Below, in pieces: positions 34,958-43,726 of a stretch of 64,000 bases of DNA; within the stretch, counting starts at the first letter, position 1; each line of letters starts with the position of its first letter. The DNA lies in contig JAFTYU010000007.1 in the NCBI GenBank assembly GCA_017461235.1, positions 1-64,000 on the forward strand, written 5' to 3'. Position numbers and translations under genes: made by a program. The notes beneath the pieces are model-generated. The model was not told the origin of the DNA. It searched no databases and was given only the letters and a program-made list of their open reading frames with translations. The stretch is from Clostridia bacterium (lineage in GTDB: Bacteria; Bacillota; Clostridia; Oscillospirales; Acutalibacteraceae).

Positions 34958-35734
34958 ATGAAAAAGAAAAAACTCTTTTCGCTCACACTGAGCATATGTG
35001 TTTTAATTATGGTTGTTTTTGGGGTGATTTTTATGTTTAATTGTAAACTTGAAGTATATAAGAACAGTCCTGTAAAAATTAATGATGCATTTACATATAC
35101 GGCACATACGGGTTGTCTTGATACGAAGGATAACTCACTCGAGTCTATAGATGTGGGTGTTTGTAACGGTGCACAAATTGTGGAGTTTGACGTGAACTAT
35201 TACGATGGTATTCCCGTGCTTTCACATGATGAACCGAAGGGCGGAGAGATATCTCTCGAGCAGGCTTTTCTTAAAGTGAAAGAGTATGACAATTTAAGGG
35301 TTAACGTTGATATTAAAAACACGGAATATTTAGAAAAGGTTCAGATTATAGCCGAAGAAACGGGTGTTCTTGACAGAATCTTTTTCACAGGCATTAATCT
35401 TTCTGATGTGGAAGCCGTCAAGAAAGCCTGCCCCGATGTTGAATATTACCTTAATGTGGATGTTTCGTCACCAAAGGCACAAGATGAAGAATATCTGATG
35501 TCTCTTGTGGCTCAGGTTAAAGAATGCGGTGCCGTAGGAATTAATTTTAATAAAGCTAATGCAACGCAAGAGCTGGTTGACATTTTTCACGAGAACGGTC
35601 TGCTTGTGTCAATATGGACTGTAAATAATAAGATAGATATTTATAAAATTCTTTCGTACGGCCCCGATAATATTACTACACGGCGACCCGATAAATTAAA
35701 AGCCGCCATTAAGGAGATAAAAGACAATGCTTGA
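34958..35734 (+). CDS. Membrane-anchored glycerophosphodiester phosphodiesterase-family protein
   Basis: About 258 residues. An N-terminal membrane helix (residues 6-28) is followed by a GDPD-type TIM barrel that should face outward. Expected motifs are present in altered form: YTAHTGCLDTKDNSLES in place of the usual HRG...PENT, then VEFDVNYYDGIPVLSHDE and the C-terminal SIWTVNN. The first catalytic histidine and the metal-binding acidic residues are kept, but the HRG arginine is replaced by Thr. The start ATG 34958 is behind GAGGTG. Its stop overlaps the next start by 8 bases. It may act on glycerophosphodiesters or teichoic-acid-like polymers, but activity is uncertain. Confidence 0.8.
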   Translation: MKKKKLFSLTLSICVLIMVVFGVIFMFNCKLEVYKNSPVKINDAFTYTAHTGCLDTKDNSLESIDVGVCNGAQIVEFDVNYYDGIPVLSHDEPKGGEISLEQAFLKVKEYDNLRVNVDIKNTEYLEKVQIIAEETGVLDRIFFTGINLSDVEAVKKACPDVEYYLNVDVSSPKAQDEEYLMSLVAQVKECGAVGINFNKANATQELVDIFHENGLLVSIWTVNNKIDIYKILSYGPDNITTRRPDKLKAAIKEIKDNA

Positions 35735-37481
35735 AATGAAAAACGGTAAGTTCTATATGGATGGCGAAGAATTTCATATTTATTCAGGTGCTATGCACTA
35801 TTTCAGAATCCCGCAGGAATATTGGGAAGACAGACTTTTAAAACTGCGTGCCGCAGGTCTTAACACAGTTGAAACTTATGTTCCGTGGAATTTTCACGAG
35901 CCTAAAAAGGGACAGTTTAATTTCGACGGTATGCTCGATATTGTAAAATTCGTTGAAACGGCGCAGAATCTCGGACTCTACGTTATTGTAAGACCCGGTC
36001 CGTATATCTGTGCCGAATGGGATTTCGGCGGTCTTCCTGCGTGGCTGCTTAAGGATAAAAATGTAAGACTTCGTTGTTGGGATAAAACCTACATAAAAGC
36101 GGTTGAAGATTATTTTAAGGTTCTTATTCCGAAGCTTGTACCGTATCTTGAAACCAACGGCGGAAAAATTATTGCAATGCAGGTTGAGAACGAGTACGGC
36201 TCTTTCGGACGTGATAAAAAATATCTTTATTGGCTCCGTAATCTTATGCGCAGTCTGGGTACAGATGTGCAGCTTTTCACATCCGACGGCGAAGACAGAT
36301 ACTATTTCTCAGGTGGCGGAATTCCTGAGGATTGGATGGTAGCCAATTTCGGCGGCTACAATGAGCACCGTTTTGATGATTTGAAGCTTCTGCAGCCCGA
36401 CAAGCCCTTGATGTGCGGTGAGCATTGGTGCGGTTGGTTTGACCGTTGGGGCACAAAGCATCACACGGATAATGCAGAAGAATCTTTGGGAAGAAGTCTT
36501 GACGGCTTCGTCAAAGAGAATGCGAACTTTAATCTTTATATGTTCCACGGCGGCACTAACTTCGGTTTTTCATCGGGTGCAAACTACTATGATTGTTATT
36601 GCCCCACTACCACAAGCTACGACTACGGTGCACCACTGAACGAATACGGCGGATATACGGAAAAGTATTTTGTGTTGAGAAATCGTATGCAAAAACGATT
36701 GGGAAAGGAGCTTCCCGAATTACCTGAAGATGCTAAAACGCAAAAAATCGGAAAAGTTATTCTGGACGAGTTTGCGGATTTGAGAAACGTATATAAAAAA
36801 TTTGCAGTACATAAAAAATCGCATATCCCGTATTATATGGAGCATTACGGTCAGAATAGCGGACTTATAATGTACAGCACCACTCTTAAGGGGAACTATA
36901 GGGATACAAAGCTCAATGCCTTCGGCGTCCATGATATTGCTTATGTTTACGTGAACGGGGAGCTTAAGCATATCTATGATCGTACAAAGCTCAAAGGCAA
37001 AGAGCTTTTTGATGAAAGCTTTTCTGTTCCGGTTGATGCTTTCAACGGTGAGATAAAGGTTGATATTATTGTTCAGGCTCTCGGCAGAATAAATTATGAC
37101 CGACGAATTTATGACAGGAAAGGTTTAGGCGAGATTTATCTCGGCGGTCAGGCTGTTGTGGATTGGGATATTTATTGTATGGAATTGGACTGCGCACCTG
37201 AAATCACTTATAAAAAAGCTCATAAAGATTTCCCCTGTTTTTTAAAGGGAACTTTCAAAGCAAACGAAAAAACAGATACTTTTGTAGATATGCGCGGTTT
37301 CACTAATGCGGTGGTTTATGTCAATGGTTTTAATCTCGGCAGATTTATAAACGGCGGTCCGCAATACACGTTGTATCTTCCCGGTACACTTCTCAAAGAT
37401 GAAAATGAGATTGTTGTTCTGGAGCTTCAAAACACAAAGAAAACAGCTGTTACTCTGACAGACAAACCCATATTCAAATAA
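35727..37481 (+). CDS. Beta-galactosidase, GH35
   Basis: A 584-residue GH35 enzyme. The N-terminal TIM barrel begins with FHIYSGAMHYFRIP and TYVPWNFHEP. The acid/base Glu is in MQVENEYGSFG (E156) and the nucleophile in MCGEHWCGWFDRWG (E232). Two beta-sandwich domains follow, the last with NGFNLGRFINGGPQYTLYLP, typical of the family. No signal peptide is seen, so it acts inside the cell. GH35 enzymes take terminal beta-galactose, including from pectic galactan. The gene overlaps the GDPD gene by 8 bp and is followed by a transporter, a plausible import-and-cleave pair. Confidence 0.93.
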   Translation: MLEMKNGKFYMDGEEFHIYSGAMHYFRIPQEYWEDRLLKLRAAGLNTVETYVPWNFHEPKKGQFNFDGMLDIVKFVETAQNLGLYVIVRPGPYICAEWDFGGLPAWLLKDKNVRLRCWDKTYIKAVEDYFKVLIPKLVPYLETNGGKIIAMQVENEYGSFGRDKKYLYWLRNLMRSLGTDVQLFTSDGEDRYYFSGGGIPEDWMVANFGGYNEHRFDDLKLLQPDKPLMCGEHWCGWFDRWGTKHHTDNAEESLGRSLDGFVKENANFNLYMFHGGTNFGFSSGANYYDCYCPTTTSYDYGAPLNEYGGYTEKYFVLRNRMQKRLGKELPELPEDAKTQKIGKVILDEFADLRNVYKKFAVHKKSHIPYYMEHYGQNSGLIMYSTTLKGNYRDTKLNAFGVHDIAYVYVNGELKHIYDRTKLKGKELFDESFSVPVDAFNGEIKVDIIVQALGRINYDRRIYDRKGLGEIYLGGQAVVDWDIYCMELDCAPEITYKKAHKDFPCFLKGTFKANEKTDTFVDMRGFTNAVVYVNGFNLGRFINGGPQYTLYLPGTLLKDENEIVVLELQNTKKTAVTLTDKPIFK

Positions 37482-37504
37482 AAAAACGAATGTAGGTGTA
37501 ATTT

Positions 37505-39835
37505 GTGGCAATATTTATTAAGGTAAAAGACGCTATAAAAGAAGTGAGACTTTATTGGCGTCAACCCCGTCCCGGTGAATACGTGCCTTACAAGGAAGTA
37601 ATAATGTTATCCGTAGGTTGGATGGCGCTTTATATGTCTATACAATGGACTATCGGCTTTAGCGTAGGTAATCAATTTACGGGAATGACGTTGGGTATGA
37701 ACAATAACCAGCTTCTTGTAATGAGTTATATCTGTCAGGCAATCGGTTATGTTACCACGCCGCTGAATGCCTGGATTGTTGATAATCTGCGCAGTAAAGA
37801 CGGCAAGTACAGGGTGTATATAAAATTGGCGTTGCCTGCCTTGGTTTTGACTCTGTTGTCACTATGGTTACCGTATGAACAAGTGCGCGATTCATATCAA
37901 CCGTTTACCCAGTATGTTATGATTGCAATGCTGTTCCTTATAGGTCAGGTGCAGGGTTATGTGCAGAGCTGGGTTACAACAGGCGTCACAAATATGGTGC
38001 ATGTTATGACCCCTAATACTCAGGAACGCACTAAAATAATGGCAATAACAAGCATTATTTATTCTACGGGTTATTCCATAAACAACGTGTATTATCCTAT
38101 GATGGTTGACGTACTTTGTGAAAACGGCAACAAGTACACAATGACGTATTTCCGCGGTGCATATACACCAATGGCGTTCCTTATTGTGTTTGTACTCCTT
38201 GCGTATTTCGGAACAAAGGAAAGACTTGTTATACCTAAGAGCCGTATAACAAAAATGAGTTTTACAAGCTCTATGCGTGCCGTTGCAGGTAATAAGATAT
38301 TCTGGATAAAGTGTGCTGACGGATGGAACAACTTCTTTGAAGGGGCAAAGGGTGATATCTGGAACTGGCTTGTTTACCGTGCTCATATTATGAAAAGTAC
38401 CACTTACGGCTTGCTGAACACGATTTCATACAATGCTAATTTCTGGGGAATGTTGTTTTCTCCCGCGCTCATTAAAAAATTCGGTAAAAAGAAAATCAAA
38501 ATTTTCAAAAATATAATCCAGATTTTCCTTATTGCATCATATTTTTTGTTCTATAAGAGCCCGTTGGCAGGAGTAGGCTTGTTTGTGGTCTATACACTAG
38601 ACAGGTTTGTTGATACGTATAATGTTATCGATAGTGCAATTGAATCTGATATGCGTGACAATCAACAGTATCTTATAGGCGAGCGTATAGATGGTGCTTT
38701 TGGCTTCGTATCAACCTATGCTGGCGGAGCAATCAACGCAGTTACAAGTCTCTTTATACCTTGGGTATATAAGAAAAAAGGTTTTGACGGTAACGATTAT
38801 TCGGTGCTTGACGTTTATCTCAATTATGATGAGAATCTGCCGTTATCAAAGCAGAAAAAGAACCCTGACTGTGTTCTTTATTCACTTATGGATACGTTGC
38901 TTGTCATATCGATAATCGGTGCAGCAGTCGATGTTCTGCCCTGGTTCCTGTACGACATTTCCGAAACAGGACAGAAATCAATGATACGCGTAATAAGAAT
39001 AAGGACGTTGGTTGAAGACGCTCATAATGACGACAGGGAAGAATCTTCATATATAGAAGGTTGCGAAGCAATTTTCAAAGCACAGAAATATTACGGTGCG
39101 CAGAGAGATGAAACATCAAAGGCGATTTTAAAAGAAGCAAAGTCTTTGACTGCTTCCACAAAGGAACAGAAGACTATCAGAACAAATGCAATAGCGACTG
39201 CCAAAAAACGTCTTCAGGATGCCGCCGAGCATAACGAAGAAATCGAGATAGCGGAATTTGTTATGCATGAATTGAAACGTTTTGAAAATGATTTCGGCAA
39301 AAAGCAGATTGAGCTTTGCAGGCTTATAGTATCCGGCGGACCGGAAAACTTTTTCCAATGTGCTAAACAAGCTCAGGAAATGGCGAATGCGCTGCCCGTA
39401 ACAAACGACAAAGAAGAACGAACCTGGCGAAAACAGGAGATAAGAAACGCACGAGCTCTTGTTAAAAGCCAGAGACTCGCTAAAAAATATTATCCCGACG
39501 GAATAGTGCCATTCGATAATGATGAGTACGAAGCTGCCTATAATATGCCCGATGAAACAAAGGAACAGGCGAAAGTCCGTCGCAAGGCAATGCGCGAAGC
39601 AAGTAAAAAGCGCGACAGATACAGTAATGTTGCGGCTCCGTATCTTGCGGCCAAAAGAACCTTGGAATTGTTTGAAGGATACAATAGTTTGGATAAATTT
39701 ACGGAAGATTACGAAGATGTAATCGAAAAACGGAATAAAAAGTTTGAAGAAGAACGCATTAAACAGGAAAAGATAAAAGCGGAACGCAACTTTGACCGTA
39801 AGAGCAAAGAAGCAAGCCGTAAATTAAGAAAATAA
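37505..39835 (+). CDS. MFS/GPH-type sugar transporter with long cytoplasmic C-terminal extension
   Basis: A 776-residue protein. Residues 1 to about 480 form a 12-helix transporter resembling the glycoside-pentoside-hexuronide:cation symporters and related MFS proteins, with SIQWTIGFSVGNQF in the first helix. From about residue 490 to the end there is a highly charged, helix-rich soluble tail of about 290 residues, rich in Lys, Glu and Ala, with coiled-coil character at the end. I know no domain for it. It begins with a GTG at 37505 after an AGGTG site, 23 bp behind the GH35 gene, so an oligosaccharide substrate is likely by context. Confidence 0.75.
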   Translation: MAIFIKVKDAIKEVRLYWRQPRPGEYVPYKEVIMLSVGWMALYMSIQWTIGFSVGNQFTGMTLGMNNNQLLVMSYICQAIGYVTTPLNAWIVDNLRSKDGKYRVYIKLALPALVLTLLSLWLPYEQVRDSYQPFTQYVMIAMLFLIGQVQGYVQSWVTTGVTNMVHVMTPNTQERTKIMAITSIIYSTGYSINNVYYPMMVDVLCENGNKYTMTYFRGAYTPMAFLIVFVLLAYFGTKERLVIPKSRITKMSFTSSMRAVAGNKIFWIKCADGWNNFFEGAKGDIWNWLVYRAHIMKSTTYGLLNTISYNANFWGMLFSPALIKKFGKKKIKIFKNIIQIFLIASYFLFYKSPLAGVGLFVVYTLDRFVDTYNVIDSAIESDMRDNQQYLIGERIDGAFGFVSTYAGGAINAVTSLFIPWVYKKKGFDGNDYSVLDVYLNYDENLPLSKQKKNPDCVLYSLMDTLLVISIIGAAVDVLPWFLYDISETGQKSMIRVIRIRTLVEDAHNDDREESSYIEGCEAIFKAQKYYGAQRDETSKAILKEAKSLTASTKEQKTIRTNAIATAKKRLQDAAEHNEEIEIAEFVMHELKRFENDFGKKQIELCRLIVSGGPENFFQCAKQAQEMANALPVTNDKEERTWRKQEIRNARALVKSQRLAKKYYPDGIVPFDNDEYEAAYNMPDETKEQAKVRRKAMREASKKRDRYSNVAAPYLAAKRTLELFEGYNSLDKFTEDYEDVIEKRNKKFEEERIKQEKIKAERNFDRKSKEASRKLRK

Positions 39836-39880
39836 AAAAGAGACTGTAAAAAACTTTTCGAGTTTTTTACAGTCTCTTTT
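39836..39880. terminator. Bidirectional terminator (AGAGACTGTAAAA type)
   Basis: A perfect stem of about 19 bp between the transporter gene and the convergent small membrane-protein gene, with T runs on both strands. It is nearly identical to 17727-17760. Confidence 0.85.
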
Positions 39881-40251
39881 CATTTTTCTAATTCATCTAT
39901 AAGCTGCAATATTTCCGGTGCGATGTTTTTTCTCTTTTTAGCTGTGATTTTTTTGTAAACGGGGTATGCAGCTGAAAGTATCATAATACCTGCAACGCCT
40001 ATGAATATACCGGGGATAAAATATTGTGTCCATACCATAACGCAGACTAAACCCACGCCGAAAACAAGTGCCCCGAGTATTCCTAAAATGAGCGAAATTA
40101 TTGTACCGGGACGTTCCGCGGTTTTGTCAAGCTTTCGCAGCAGGGTCATCTTATCGGTGTGCTCTGTTGTGGGTGCGTATTTCTCTCTGATTTTTTTGAT
40201 TTCCTTCTTTTGGGAAGCAGAGTAGGTATATTGAAATTCATTTTTATTCAT
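39880..40251 (-). CDS. Small two-helix membrane protein, paralogue B
   Basis: A 123-residue protein with an N-terminal charged helix, two membrane segments (about residues 50-70 and 76-96) and a basic C-terminal tail. It is a paralogue of the protein at 43206-43577. Both share a PGI(F/I)IGV(A/I)G segment, YPVYK, a run of basic residues and an Ile/Leu-rich end. Small proteins of this type are sometimes labelled dihydropteridine reductase in databases, a label the sequence does not support. It is the last gene of a two-component operon, overlapping the previous gene by 4 bp (ATGA). Function unknown, perhaps a modulator of the sensor. Confidence 0.7.
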   Translation of the reverse strand: MNKNEFQYTYSASQKKEIKKIREKYAPTTEHTDKMTLLRKLDKTAERPGTIISLILGILGALVFGVGLVCVMVWTQYFIPGIFIGVAGIMILSAAYPVYKKITAKKRKNIAPEILQLIDELEK

Positions 40252-41150
40252 ATATTTTCCTCCGATGACAGAGTAATATTTTTAATTTTTTTGTTTGATT
40301 TATAAAGCATCACAACAGCAATACAAACTATTGCCGTGCATACTGCCAGCCCTGTAAAGGCGTTGAGAAAAAACCTGTCACTTTGTGAAGTCTCTGCTCC
40401 GAACGAAGTGAGCATTGCTGTTTGTAAAGAGAACATTGACATCAGGGCAATTGATAAATCAAGTGCCTTTGCAGATAAAAGAACAGGGTTGCTGTGTTTG
40501 CTTTTTACAAGCTTTATTATTGCTATTATAAAACGGTAAAAGGTGTAAGCCGCCATAGCATATATAATAAAACCCGGATATGAAAACCCTTTGTTCTGCC
40601 ATATAACTCTCACTACCATAACTGAAACGGCAGCATTTAAAAAGAACAGCAGTTTTCCGCAAAGACGGTATGTTTTCCATTGATGGATAAGAAGCTTTCT
40701 GTCGTTGTCAAGGGTTTTTGAATCCCTTGTTACAAGCACAATGCGTATTAATATCAAAATGAAGTAATAAACAGAAACTTGTATGAACCAAGCTGATTGA
40801 TAATAAATTCCTGCTATCAGTTTAAAAAGAGCAAAAAGCAGATTTATAATCAAGCTTAATCTCATAGAAAGCCTGGTTTTCAATTCATGGTCATTTGAAA
40901 ATTTCAAAAAATGCTCGTGAGATTTAACACGTTTACGCATATTTCTTATTATGACAACCGTTCTCGCCGTAAGGATACATAGCGCATAAAACGAAAACGC
41001 ATATACTACAGGTGCGTAAAATGTTTCGTGGACATTATAAATAAAAATCAGGGCGAGAAGTATAGCGGAAATTACAACGATTACCGTTGTGAGAGCGGGA
41101 TGGGGAAAAAGAAATCTGAAAAGCAGTTTTTTTGTTTGTTCTTTTTTCAT
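40248..41150 (-). CDS. Polytopic membrane protein of unknown function
   Basis: A 300-residue protein with about eight hydrophobic segments and short loops. No catalytic or transport motif was recognised. Features include an N-terminal basic stretch, a paired helix with IYNVHETFYAPVVYAFSFYAL and a C-terminal SAKALDLSIALMSMFSLQTAML region. Both ends overlap neighbours by 4 bp (ATGA), so it is coupled to the histidine kinase before it and the small membrane protein after it. It may be the effector or a sensor partner of the two-component system, which is inference only. Confidence 0.7.
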   Translation of the reverse strand: MKKEQTKKLLFRFLFPHPALTTVIVVISAILLALIFIYNVHETFYAPVVYAFSFYALCILTARTVVIIRNMRKRVKSHEHFLKFSNDHELKTRLSMRLSLIINLLFALFKLIAGIYYQSAWFIQVSVYYFILILIRIVLVTRDSKTLDNDRKLLIHQWKTYRLCGKLLFFLNAAVSVMVVRVIWQNKGFSYPGFIIYAMAAYTFYRFIIAIIKLVKSKHSNPVLLSAKALDLSIALMSMFSLQTAMLTSFGAETSQSDRFFLNAFTGLAVCTAIVCIAVVMLYKSNKKIKNITLSSEENI

Positions 41151-42205
41151 GATAATGGAAATTTAACAGTAAAAGTACTGCCCTCGTGTAAAATACTATT
41201 GACGGAAATTTCTCCGTTGGTTATATCAATTATCCTTTTTACCAAAGTGAGACCAAGCCCGTTACCGGGCACAGAGTGCGAAGTATCGCCCTGATAAAAC
41301 TTTTCAAATATACGGTTCCCGGTTTCTGCAGTCATACCGCAACCTGTGTCGGTTACGGTTACTGTTGCAAAATTCTTATCTGATTTGAGTGAAACTGATA
41401 CTTTTCCGCCGTTATCGGTGAATTTAAATGCGTTTGATAAGAGATTGTTCCAGACGATTGAAAGAAGCTCGCTGTCAGCATCTGCAAAAACATCTTCATC
41501 AAAATCAGTATCAATATCAATGTTTTTGTCTTCCCAGATTTTTTCAAAGCTTAAAAGACATTCACAAAGCTGTTCGCTTAAGTTGTAGGGTGTTGTTTTA
41601 GGGAAAATCTGTTGGTTTTCCAGTTTGTTGAGCTTTAAAATATTAGTAATAAGTTCGGCAAGATGACCTGAACTCTGTGCGATGTTTTTAGCGTATTCAA
41701 CGCGCTTTTCTTCACTGAGTTCAGGGTTTTGCAAAAGAGTGGCATAATTTCCTATAACCGCAAGGGGAGTTTTCATCTCGTGTGAAACGTTGGAAATAAA
41801 GTCATTTCGCAGTGTCTCTACACCCGAAAGCTCCTCGGTCATAGTGTTTATGGTTTCCATGATTTCAGCAAAGTTTGGTGCGGCGGCGGTAGCTTTGAGT
41901 CGCACCTCAAAATCCCCCGAGGTAATCCTGTTCAATGCGGTGGTTATTTGCTTTATGGGTCTTTCAACGGTGATTTTTCGTCTGATAATATCAAAGAGCG
42001 TAAAAAATGCGGTTACAAACAACATATTAATAAACGTTGCTGTAGCTGCTGTTGCAATTTGCTCTTGAGTCATATCCGTATCTAATGACAGGATACTGAA
42101 AAACAAAAGAAAAGAGCAGGATAAAATAAACGCAAACAGGGCAAAAAATATGATGTACGATATAACTACAACACGCATATTTTTTGAGAATAATGACTTT
42201 TTCAT
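41147..42205 (-). CDS. Sensor histidine kinase
   Basis: A 352-residue HK with two N-terminal membrane helices (about 12-35 and 52-70) and almost no extracytoplasmic domain. A HAMP linker, a HisKA domain with the phospho-acceptor His in SNVSHEMKTPLA, and an HATPase domain (NNLLSNAFKFTD, TDTGCGM, GNGLGLTLVKRI) follow. The tiny external part suggests it senses within the membrane or through a partner, such as the cotranscribed membrane proteins. The start overlaps the response regulator stop by 4 bp (ATGA). Confidence 0.93.
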   Translation of the reverse strand: MKKSLFSKNMRVVVISYIIFFALFAFILSCSFLLFFSILSLDTDMTQEQIATAATATFINMLFVTAFFTLFDIIRRKITVERPIKQITTALNRITSGDFEVRLKATAAAPNFAEIMETINTMTEELSGVETLRNDFISNVSHEMKTPLAVIGNYATLLQNPELSEEKRVEYAKNIAQSSGHLAELITNILKLNKLENQQIFPKTTPYNLSEQLCECLLSFEKIWEDKNIDIDTDFDEDVFADADSELLSIVWNNLLSNAFKFTDNGGKVSVSLKSDKNFATVTVTDTGCGMTAETGNRIFEKFYQGDTSHSVPGNGLGLTLVKRIIDITNGEISVNSILHEGSTFTVKFPLS

Positions 42206-42873
42206 TTTATCACCGCCTTGTAGCCGAGACCGTGCACGGTGACAATTTCAAAATCCTCGCATTTTGAAAGCTTACTGCGGAGCTTTGTTATATAAACGTC
42301 AACTGTTCTTGTGCTGGAGTCTGTGTCGGCACTCCAGAATTCATCCATAAGCTGAGTTCTTGTAAAGGTCTTTTTCGGATAAGACAACATTTTATACAAC
42401 AAATCAAATTCTCTTATGGTAAGAGACAGTTCTTCATCGTTGAGATAAGCTGTGTGTTCATCCATATCCATTCTGAAATCACCGATGGTAAGTGCTCTGC
42501 TTGATGCAATTTTTGCGCGTCTTAACAATGCGCCGATTCTCAGCAGAAGCTCATCCAGGTCAACGGGCTTTACCATAAAGTCGTCGATACCTATACGGAA
42601 CCCTTTTTGCTTTGCCGCAAAATCTTCGCGAGCGGTTACAAATATTATGGGAATATCATTATTTAAAGAGCGGACTGTTTTAGCAAATTCAAAACCGTCT
42701 GTGCCGGGCATCATAACGTCCGAAATTATCAGGTCGAAAACATTTTCGTACAGAGCATCGTAAGCAGCTTCTGCATTCAGGCAACCTACGGCATCGTAAC
42801 CGTTGTTTTCTAAAAAGATGCAAAAGGATTTATTGAGATTTTTATCATCTTCAACAACCAGAATTTTAAACAA
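42202..42873 (-). CDS. OmpR-family response regulator
   Basis: A 223-residue regulator with a receiver domain and a winged-helix DNA-binding domain. The acidic pocket is VVEDDKN at the N-terminus, the phosphorylated Asp is in LIISDVMMPGTDG, and the conserved Lys is in FMVKPVDLDELL. The effector domain ends TRTVDVYITKLRSKL...HGLGYKAV. The start is TTG 42873 behind GGAGTG. It is cotranscribed with the sensor kinase and two membrane-protein genes downstream. Two genes upstream on the same strand may belong to the same operon. Confidence 0.93.
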   Translation of the reverse strand: MFKILVVEDDKNLNKSFCIFLENNGYDAVGCLNAEAAYDALYENVFDLIISDVMMPGTDGFEFAKTVRSLNNDIPIIFVTAREDFAAKQKGFRIGIDDFMVKPVDLDELLLRIGALLRRAKIASSRALTIGDFRMDMDEHTAYLNDEELSLTIREFDLLYKMLSYPKKTFTRTQLMDEFWSADTDSSTRTVDVYITKLRSKLSKCEDFEIVTVHGLGYKAVIK

Positions 42874-42955
42874 AACTTGTCACTCCAATGCAATTTTATG
42901 AAATAATTATATCATAAAATATTAAAGTTTTGTTTATGAATGTGTTAAATGTGAG

Positions 42956-43204
42956 TTATTTACTTTTTAAATTTTCAATTCTTTTTTCTGCGGCTTTTCT
43001 TCTTTCTTCTGCTTCGGCAAGCTCTTGTTCTCTTTTTTCGTTTATCATTTCTTTATGGGTTGATATTTTTCCCATTGCCTTAGCTTCCTGAAAATTGGCT
43101 TTTGATTCGGCTTTTACAGCCTGAAAATTAGCTTTGTCAACTTCGTGCTGTGCGCGTGCGCTTTCCTTCATATCGTTAAATGCGTTCTTGAGAAATTCTT
43201 TCAT
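42956..43204 (-). CDS. Small charged helical protein
   Basis: An 82-residue protein starting at ATG 43204, nine bases after AAGGAGG, directly after paralogue A. It is almost entirely Lys, Glu, Ala, Gln and Arg, with no hydrophobic segment, and looks like one long helix or coiled coil. A short internal repeat is visible (FQAVKAESKANFQEAKA). I do not recognise a family. Its place between the small membrane protein and the response regulator gene suggests a role with the envelope-stress-like system. Confidence 0.6.
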   Translation of the reverse strand: MKEFLKNAFNDMKESARAQHEVDKANFQAVKAESKANFQEAKAMGKISTHKEMINEKREQELAEAEERRKAAEKRIENLKSK

Positions 43205-43205
43205 T

Positions 43206-43577
43206 TCATTTATCCTCCTTGGTGATTTTGTCACTTAATTCAATAATTTTTGCGGCGTATTTCTTGCGGCGTGACGTAAGAATGCGTTTGTAAACAGGAT
43301 AGTTGATGATTGCAAAAAACAATCCGATAACACCGATAATTATACCGGGAACAAGGGGTTCGGATATATTTAAATAAGTGTTGATATCAGTCATTATAAG
43401 GCTCATTCCGCAGCCTAAAACAATTGCGGCAAACGACCCGAAAACATAAGCAAAAATATTGGCAGGCTTTTTAACCTTTTTATCAAGCTTTTTGATTTCA
43501 TCAAGAGTTGAATCTGTTTTTTCGGTGTACTGTGTACGGATTTTTTCTACAATAAATTCGCGGTCTTTTGTGTCCAT
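43206..43577 (-). CDS. Small two-helix membrane protein, paralogue A
   Basis: A 123-residue protein with the same length and plan as 39880-40251. A charged N-terminal helix is followed by two membrane segments and a basic tail. The shared signature is PGIIIGVIG, then YPVYKRILTSRRKKYAAKIIEL. The start ATG 43577 has an AGAGGT site. It is the first gene of the run leading into the two-component genes, while paralogue B is the last. Function unknown. Confidence 0.7.
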   Translation of the reverse strand: MDTKDREFIVEKIRTQYTEKTDSTLDEIKKLDKKVKKPANIFAYVFGSFAAIVLGCGMSLIMTDINTYLNISEPLVPGIIIGVIGLFFAIINYPVYKRILTSRRKKYAAKIIELSDKITKEDK

Positions 43578-43670
43578 TTTTTGTACCTCTTTCTTAAATT
43601 TTATGTCTGCATTTTAAAAAGAGATTGTTTTTCAATTTTTTCAAAAATGTTTTTGAAATGTTAATTTAAA

Positions 43671-43720
43671 AAATCCCCTTGATTTTTTCATAGTGAAAAA
43701 CCAAGGGGATTTCTATACTT
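43671..43720 (-). terminator. Terminator of nadE
   Basis: A long stem AAATCCCCTTG / CAAGGGGATTT (outer arms 43671-43681 and 43702-43712) with further AT pairing inside. It is followed on the minus strand by a T run. Confidence 0.8.
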
Positions 43721-43726
43721 ATTTTA

